DNA of 64,000 nt from JBKBUF01 sp046290815 (GTDB taxonomy: Bacteria; Bacteroidota; Bacteroidia; Cytophagales; Cytophagaceae): contig JBKBUF010000008.1 of assembly GCA_046290815.1 (NCBI GenBank), positions 1-64,000 of the forward strand, read 5' to 3'. The number at the start of each line of letters is the position of its first letter. Within the stretch, counting starts at the first letter, position 1. The notes beneath the pieces are model-generated. The model saw only the letters and a program-made list of their open reading frames with translations, searched no databases and was not told the origin of the DNA. This document shows positions 59,142 to 64,000 of this stretch, in pieces. A program made the translations under genes and the position numbers.

Positions 59142-60052
59142 AAAAGAGAGCTTTATTTGTAATTTTTAGTCTCCTGTTCACCACAGCGTTTGCGCAGGAT
59201 GAGATGTTCCGTGTACTGGCAAGTAAGGGAACAAACAAAGTAGTATCGGGTAACTCTTCCGAATGGAAAAGTGTAGGACCCGGCAAAAAATTATTCAAAG
59301 ATGATAAAATATCCATCGACGAAAATGGATACCTTGCTCTTGCCCATAAAAACGGTAAGACAATGGAGTTAAAAAAAGCAGGCATCTATGAAGTTTCTAA
59401 ACTAAATAGTGAACTTGCTTCACAAAACTCTTCTGTAACCAAAAAATATGTTGACTACATCGCCGGCGAAATGACTAACACCGGTGGAGAAAACATGAGT
59501 GAAAACAGAAAGAAATATATGAATGTAACCGGTTCGGTTGACAGAGGAATCGGAGATGTTAAGTTAATGGCTTTTAAAGAAACTGTTGTACTTAACGGAA
59601 TAACAACTTTGAGATGGGCTCCGACTGAAAATGTAAAAGTTTATCAGGTAACCATTATGAACATGTTTGACGAACCAGTATATACAACTGAAACATCTGA
59701 AACCTTTATCACTGTTGACCTTTCCAAACTTGGAATTAAAAAAGACAGAGTTCTATCCTGGCATGTTAAGGATAAGGCTTCGGACAAAAAATCGGACAAA
59801 TATTCTTTAAAATATATTAGTGAAGAAAAAGAACAAAAAATCAATGCAGATCTTAAAGAATTAAAAGCAAATCTTTCTGATGAAACTGCAATAAATAAAA
59901 TGATTCTTGCTTCTTACTTCGAAGAAAATAATCTATATCTAAATGCTTTAGAAAATTACGAATCTGCAAAAAAACTTCAACCGGATGTTGAAGAATTCAA
60001 AGAAACCTATGAATTATTCTCTAAATGGCTTATTGCAGGTAAGCAAAATTAG
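59138..60052 (+). CDS. Exported FecR-like protein with a C-terminal TPR-like region
   Basis: The 304-residue protein has a signal peptide (about 1-20, FTTAFAQ). A FecR-like beta domain follows (about 25-100, VVSGNSSEWKSVGPGKKLFKDDKISI, GYLALAHKNGKTMEL), then a strand-rich middle (WAPTENVKVYQVTIMNMFD) and a TPR-like end (about 250-300, NLYLNALENYESAKKLQPDV). FecR domains occur in envelope signalling, but the usual anti-sigma helix and transmembrane anchor are absent. Overlap with the CHASE2 gene suggests the two form one envelope unit; function unknown. Confidence 0.8.
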   Translation: MKKRALFVIFSLLFTTAFAQDEMFRVLASKGTNKVVSGNSSEWKSVGPGKKLFKDDKISIDENGYLALAHKNGKTMELKKAGIYEVSKLNSELASQNSSVTKKYVDYIAGEMTNTGGENMSENRKKYMNVTGSVDRGIGDVKLMAFKETVVLNGITTLRWAPTENVKVYQVTIMNMFDEPVYTTETSETFITVDLSKLGIKKDRVLSWHVKDKASDKKSDKYSLKYISEEKEQKINADLKELKANLSDETAINKMILASYFEENNLYLNALENYESAKKLQPDVEEFKETYELFSKWLIAGKQN

Positions 60053-60088
60053 TATTCAATAATATATTTTTTCTAAAACATAAAGCTC

Positions 60089-60118
60089 AAAAAGGCTGCA
60101 TTACATGCAGCCTTTTTT
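60089..60118. terminator. Bidirectional terminator between FecR-like and PRC-barrel genes
   Basis: GGCTGCAT (60094-60101) and ATGCAGCC (60105-60112) with a 3-base loop, an A-run before the stem and T6 after it, serving both convergent genes. Confidence 0.92.
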
Positions 60119-60635
60119 ATTTCTTATAAGGAGTATTATAATATTCCTCCGGGTTTGGCGCAATGCTTTTTAACTTTATACCTCTATAAGCCGATGCATA
60201 CAGTTCATTTAGATATAATTCATCAGCAGAACTTACCGTCGTACCGGGCCCTTTAATTGTTTCCACTAATGAATGCTCATAATCCAATGCAATAGGTCCA
60301 CCCCTGAATTCAGGGTACTTTTGCAGTAGTTGTTTATCCAATTGCTCTGCTACTATCACTTCATCATCATAATTAATTTTAACCATCCCTATGGGGATCA
60401 GCAAATGCCTCTCGCCTCCCGAATGAGATAATTCTGCTGATGCCAAAACATCTACATACCTTACCTCCATTTTAATCTTATCAACTATTAAATCATATAC
60501 TTTACCAACATTTTCACCCGTACCTGAAGTAATATTCCAGTTACGTATATCTACATATCCTTCTGAAATTTCATATTCATCAGTTTCATTCAATCTGATC
60601 AATCTATTATCTGTTGTAGTGTTTGCCTTATTCAT
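60117..60635 (-). CDS. PRC-barrel domain protein
   Basis: The 172-residue soluble protein contains a PRC-barrel-like domain (about 25-110: YVDIRNWNITSGTGENVGKVYDLIVD, EVRYVDVLA and LLIPIGMVKI) of the kind found in photosynthetic reaction-centre subunit H and RimM. The C-terminal 60 residues (KLKSIAPNPEEYYNTPYKK at the end) are not recognised. Stand-alone PRC proteins are often stress-related, but no such evidence is here. It lies 11 bases downstream of a membrane-anchored protein gene. Confidence 0.82.
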   Translation of the reverse strand: MNKANTTTDNRLIRLNETDEYEISEGYVDIRNWNITSGTGENVGKVYDLIVDKIKMEVRYVDVLASAELSHSGGERHLLIPIGMVKINYDDEVIVAEQLDKQLLQKYPEFRGGPIALDYEHSLVETIKGPGTTVSSADELYLNELYASAYRGIKLKSIAPNPEEYYNTPYKK

Positions 60636-60646
60636 AATCCTTGTAA

Positions 60647-61267
60647 TTAAGATGGTGTTTTGTCTATTGTTTCAACCACCGAAGCAGTGTGGTCGAATAT
60701 TTTTTCAACTGTATTCTTTTGACCTGAAATAGACGACTCCTCATGAAGAGAATCAATCATAGAATAAAGTTGATGAATTTCTGCCTTTAAATACGGGAAT
60801 TTTCTGGTCTGAATTCCTTCGATTAATTCCGCTCCCGATAGAAATACTTCTTTATACTTACCCGGGTCATTTAAGGGATGCGGATTTGTTTGAATTCTGG
60901 ATACCTCTTCAGAGAAATAACGCGCTCTTTCTTTCAATTCATTATCCTCCGGGAATCTTTCATGCACAATCTGCTCAAGTGCTGCTGACAACCTTATAAG
61001 CCCTTCTACGGTATAAATATTCCCTTTTCCCTGAGGAGAGCTTCTGTTAACATATTCCACAAATAAACCTACATTGCCACTTGCCTGGCTGTTAAATTCT
61101 CTTTCCGGTTTTTTAAAAACCTCTTCATTAACTTGAATTGGCTGTTGCTGAGGATCCGCTGAGGTAAAAAACCGGTTGTATACAAAAAATATCAGGCCTG
61201 CAACAATTACCAAGCCCGCAAAATATCCAAATAAACGGCTTTTATTCCTTCTTTCCCTTACTTTCAT
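60647..61267 (-). CDS. Uncharacterised membrane-anchored protein
   Basis: The 206-residue protein has a basic N terminus (KVRERRNKSRLF), one membrane helix (about 13-32, FGYFAGLVIVAGLIFFVYNR) and a hydrophilic helical exterior of about 170 residues (LSAALEQIVHERFPEDNEL, AELIEGIQTRKFPYLKAEI). I do not recognise the family. It is co-directional with the PRC-barrel gene, 11 bases apart, and probably its operon partner. Confidence 0.75.
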   Translation of the reverse strand: MKVRERRNKSRLFGYFAGLVIVAGLIFFVYNRFFTSADPQQQPIQVNEEVFKKPEREFNSQASGNVGLFVEYVNRSSPQGKGNIYTVEGLIRLSAALEQIVHERFPEDNELKERARYFSEEVSRIQTNPHPLNDPGKYKEVFLSGAELIEGIQTRKFPYLKAEIHQLYSMIDSLHEESSISGQKNTVEKIFDHTASVVETIDKTPS

Positions 61268-61353
61268 AATCCGGCCCCTTTATAAAAAAACCTAGCATTT
61301 TCAATATAGGTTCTGCAGTATTTACAATTATAAGAAGAATTATGGCTATAGCA

Positions 61354-61384
61354 TAAAAAAATGCCCTGTCAGTTGACAAGGCAT
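61354..61384 (-). terminator. Terminator downstream of the DUF3467 gene
   Basis: On the minus strand ATGCCTTGTC, loop AACT, GACAGGGCAT and T7. It is a strong hairpin with one mismatch, about 160 bases past the DUF3467 stop, and would end the rpoC-DUF3467 transcript before the membrane-protein/PRC pair. Confidence 0.85.
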
Positions 61385-61542
61385 TATAGCTGGTTGAAAG
61401 TGGTGAATGCACCAAAATCTTAGACGAAAGTAGGCAAAAAACTTATAATTGCAATATCATTGAATAATTTTTTTACCCAAAAATTTTAAAAATTAAATAA
61501 TTAATCAAAAAAATTAAACTCATTATAAATATTTTGCAAATA

Positions 61543-61893
61543 CTAAGCTTCCCCCATTGTCCCACCGAAATTTATGGGGAATTTAGGCATATCATCATTA
61601 TGTTTAATATCCCCGAAAACTTCCTCGTATTTTTTAATATTATCTTTCAATGCAAACAACAAACGTTTCGCATGCTCTGGGGTGATAACAATTCTGGATT
61701 TAACTTTTGCTTTAGGAACTCCTGGCATCAATCGAATGAAATCAATAACAAACTCAGAGTTTGAGTGAGCTATTAATGCCAGATTACTATAGATACCCTC
61801 TGCAATTTCCTCTGAAAGTTCAATATTTATCTGATTCGCCTGTTGTTCCGCCGGAGGTACAGGTACCGGGCTTTTCTTTTTATCTTCAGCCAT
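61543..61893 (-). CDS. DUF3467 family protein
   Basis: The 116-residue protein shows the DUF3467 core: NQINIELSEEIAEGIYSNLA (about 21-40), FVIDFIRLMPGVPKAKVKSR and RIVITPEHAKRLLFALKDNI. The N terminus is Lys/Pro-rich (MAEDKKKSPVPVPPAE) and the tail is PKFPINFGGTMGEA. Family function is unknown; in Bacteroidota it typically follows rpoC as here. A hairpin with T-run between the two suggests partial attenuation or a separate promoter. Confidence 0.93.
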   Translation of the reverse strand: MAEDKKKSPVPVPPAEQQANQINIELSEEIAEGIYSNLALIAHSNSEFVIDFIRLMPGVPKAKVKSRIVITPEHAKRLLFALKDNIKKYEEVFGDIKHNDDMPKFPINFGGTMGEA

Positions 61894-61918
61894 AATTCAT
61901 TTAGATTAAATTTTAAAC

Positions 61919-61959
61919 AAAAAGGCCTTAAGATTAAGTTTTCACTTATTCCTAAGGCC
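61919..61959 (-). terminator. Terminator after rpoC
   Basis: On the minus strand GGCCTTA (61953-61959) pairs with TAAGGCC (61924-61930), with partial inner pairing, followed by TTTTTG. It stands between rpoC and the DUF3467 gene. Confidence 0.75.
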
Positions 61960-61976
61960 AGTATATTTTTCAGGAA

Positions 61977-64000
61977 TTATTTCTCCTGTAGTTCTTCTTT
62001 CTTGGAAGAAGTGTGGAATGCTTCCTTAGATGCAACAAGTGCATCGTACTCCTCTTTAGAACCTACAATGTAGCTCTGGAAGTCTCTCTGGCCCGTTCCG
62101 GCAGGGATAAGGTGTCCTACAATAACATTCTCTTTTAATCCTTGCAGATAGTCCACTTTTCCTCTTATAGATGCCTCGCTCAATACTTTAGTTGTTTCCT
62201 GGAAGGAAGCAGCTGAAATAAAGCTTTCGGTACCTAATGAAGCTTGAGTAATACCTTGAAGCGTAGGTCTTGAAACCGCTGGCTCTGCATCTCTGACAGT
62301 AACCAGTTTCAGGTCTTTCCTTTTCAGACTTGAGTTTTCATCTCTAAGTCTTCTGGCATTTACAATCATACCAGGCTTTAAGGTCTCGGAATCTCCGGCA
62401 TCCATTACAACTTTTTTATCAAGGATAGAATCATTTTCTTCTCTGAAGGTAAATTTATCTACCACCTGCCCCTGAAGGAAATTAGTATCGCCGGCTTCAA
62501 TGATTTCCACCTTCTGCATCATTTGTCTTACTATAACCTCGCAGTGCTTATCATTGATCTTTACACCCTGAAGTCTGTAAACTTCCTGAATCTCATTAAC
62601 GAGATATTCCTGAACAGCAGTAGGCCCTTTGATAGCAAGTATATCGGATGGTGTTATCGCACCATCAGAAAGAGGATAACCAGCTTTCACGAAATCATTA
62701 TCCTGAACAAGGATATGTTTAGAAAGCGGCACTAGATATCTTTTCTTCACGCCATCTTTTGACTCGATAAAGATTTCTCTGTTACCTCTCTTGATTCCTC
62801 CGTAAGTAACCACACCGTCAATCTCAGAAACAACCGCAGGATTTGAAGGATTTCTTGCCTCAAACAACTCCGTTACTCTTGGAAGACCTCCTGTAATATC
62901 CCTTGTTTTTCCGATTGCTCTAGGAATCTTTGCAAGAATCTGACCCGCTTTTACAGGCTGATCATTCTCAACTGCAAGGTGAGCACCTACCGGAATATTA
63001 TACACTTTGCTTTCACCTTTCTTAGGATGAACAACTATCGCAGGGTTTTTGGATTTATCTTTTGTATCAACGATAACTTTTTCTCTGTGACCGGTCTGCT
63101 CATCAGATTCCTCACGGAAAGTAATACCTTCCTCGATAGATTCAAATTCGATCTTACCGTCATACTCAGAAAGAATTACTGCGTTATATGGATCCCAGTT
63201 ACAAAGCTCTTGTCCTTTTGTTACTTTATCTCCTTCTTTTACTTTAAGGAATGCACCATAAGGAACGTGGTTGCTTATTAAAACTTTGTTAGATTTCTGA
63301 TCCATTATTCTAATCTCACCTGAACGACCCATAACCACGTTTACTGCCTCACCCTCATTGTTTGTTGTAGGTATAGATCTGATCTCGTCAAATGAAATTA
63401 CACCTTCGAATTTCGCTCTGATAGATGCATCAACAGCAATATTAGATGCTGTACCACCCACGTGGAATGTTCTAAGTGTTAACTGAGTTCCAGGCTCACC
63501 GATAGATTGTGCAGCAATAACTCCTACAGCTTCACCTTTTTCAGTCATTCTACCGGTTGCAAGATTTCTACCGTAGCATTTAGCACAAACACCTCTTCTT
63601 GATTCACATGTTAACACCGAACGGATCTCAACTGATTCAAGAGCTGTCTCATCTATAGACTTAGCTATCTCTTCACTGATTTCTTCACCTGCACCAATAA
63701 TAAGGTTATTTGTAATTGGGTCATAAACATCATGAACTGTCACACGGCCAAGAATTCTTTCAGATAGTGGCTCAACGATATCCTCATTATCTTTAAGAGC
63801 TGTTACAGTTAAACCTCTCAAGGTTCCGCAGTCAGGCTCAGTGATAACTACGTCCTGAGCAACGTCCACAAGCCTTCTAGTCAGGTAACCAGCATCAGCA
63901 GTCTTCAACGCAGTATCTGCAAGACCTTTTCTCGCACCGTGAGTGGAGATAAAGTACTCGATAACATCCAGACCTTCTTTAAAGTTAGAGATAATCGGGT
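61977..64000 (-). CDS. rpoC: RNA polymerase beta-prime subunit, C-terminal part (cut by the window end)
   Basis: About 673 C-terminal residues are present; the frame stays open to position 64000, and the ATG at 63908 is internal. The first visible residues include the trigger-loop sequence EYFISTHGARKGLADTALK and TADAGYLTRRLVDVAQDVV. These are followed by the zinc-binding CESRRGVCAKCYGRNLATG, GEAVGVIAAQSIGEPGTQLT and the C-terminal SFQETTKVLSEASIRGKVDYL. This is the catalytic subunit of RNA polymerase; rpoB should lie just outside the window. The tail after the conserved end is short and acidic-basic (SSKKEELQEK). Confidence 0.98.
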   Translation of the reverse strand, partial: PIISNFKEGLDVIEYFISTHGARKGLADTALKTADAGYLTRRLVDVAQDVVITEPDCGTLRGLTVTALKDNEDIVEPLSERILGRVTVHDVYDPITNNLIIGAGEEISEEIAKSIDETALESVEIRSVLTCESRRGVCAKCYGRNLATGRMTEKGEAVGVIAAQSIGEPGTQLTLRTFHVGGTASNIAVDASIRAKFEGVISFDEIRSIPTTNNEGEAVNVVMGRSGEIRIMDQKSNKVLISNHVPYGAFLKVKEGDKVTKGQELCNWDPYNAVILSEYDGKIEFESIEEGITFREESDEQTGHREKVIVDTKDKSKNPAIVVHPKKGESKVYNIPVGAHLAVENDQPVKAGQILAKIPRAIGKTRDITGGLPRVTELFEARNPSNPAVVSEIDGVVTYGGIKRGNREIFIESKDGVKKRYLVPLSKHILVQDNDFVKAGYPLSDGAITPSDILAIKGPTAVQEYLVNEIQEVYRLQGVKINDKHCEVIVRQMMQKVEIIEAGDTNFLQGQVVDKFTFREENDSILDKKVVMDAGDSETLKPGMIVNARRLRDENSSLKRKDLKLVTVRDAEPAVSRPTLQGITQASLGTESFISAASFQETTKVLSEASIRGKVDYLQGLKENVIVGHLIPAGTGQRDFQSYIVGSKEEYDALVASKEAFHTSSKKEELQEK

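Noticed and set aside
61242..61412. Small minus-strand frame (56 residues, GTG start) with a membrane-like stretch
   Set aside because: Its beginning lies inside the terminator hairpin and T-run at 61354-61384, there is no ATG, and AT-rich DNA often yields such hydrophobic frames by chance.

Overview
The window is 64 kb of an AT-rich chromosome from a member of the Bacteroidota, most likely a gliding or polysaccharide-using relative of the Cytophagales. The phylum call rests on type IX secretion genes (PorP/SprF-like, PorQ, a 2299-residue protein with a CHU_C-type sorting domain), the bamD-rpoZ-coaBC-DUF4835-recN gene order, a two-subunit methylmalonyl-CoA mutase, bacterial GH3 and DUF3467 proteins, and a TAnnTTTG-type promoter. 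The order-level call is inference. I saw no tRNA, rRNA, CRISPR array or transposase gene. Almost everything is chromosomal core; the only accessory-looking patch is at about 10.9-11.9 kb.

Layout. 0-10.8 kb (minus strand): a type IX surface module made of a giant multi-Ig adhesin, a PorP/SprF-like outer-membrane protein and an OmpA protein with two LysM domains. 10.9-11.85 kb: a DUF559 (Vsr-like) nuclease gene between two copies of a two-part palindromic repeat unit; the repeat supplies the gene's last codons and stop, and its far edge supplies part of the promoter of the next gene. 11.9-17.9 kb (plus): plsC, gatC, a membrane-TPR protein, a PduO-type cobalamin adenosyltransferase and prfB with its programmed +1 frameshift. 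18-23.9 kb (minus): an SDR, hslU, porQ and lon. 24.1-26.2 kb (plus): a second OmpA/PD40 protein. 26.3-31.7 kb (minus): GH3, dxr, rseP and a LysM protein. 32.0-33.4 kb (plus): an HtrA protease. 33.6-35.0 kb (minus): dnaA. 35.3-38.5 kb (plus): mutA-mutB. 38.5-47.0 kb (minus): a CBM9-like lipoprotein, fabI, recN, an Sm/Hfq-like small protein, DUF4835, coaBC, rpoZ, bamD and an OstA-like protein. 47.1-54.9 kb: tilS, mdh, a methyltransferase, an NhaC antiporter with an extra N-terminal exported domain, and a three-PAS histidine kinase. 54.9-57.8 kb (minus): DUF2752, TM2, thioesterase, phenylalanine hydroxylase-like and meaB genes. 57.8-60.1 kb (plus): a CHASE2 protein overlapping a FecR-like exported protein. 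60.1-64 kb (minus): PRC-barrel, membrane-anchored, DUF3467 and rpoC (cut by the window end).

How it works together. Cell-envelope biogenesis dominates: BamD, OstA-like, RseP, HtrA, LysM/OmpA anchors and the type IX parts. Cobalamin-dependent methylmalonyl-CoA metabolism is spread over three loci (adenosyltransferase, mutAB, meaB).

Two observations stand out. First, at least nine intergenic stretches are built from tandem degenerate 7-bp words that stay in strict 7-bp register while the word drifts; some form long hairpins between convergent genes. Second, the DUF559 cassette physically couples a nuclease gene to its flanking palindromes. Smaller points are an aromatic amino acid hydroxylase whose iron-ligand Glu is Gln, an Hfq-like small protein beside recN, and a probably leaderless plsC.
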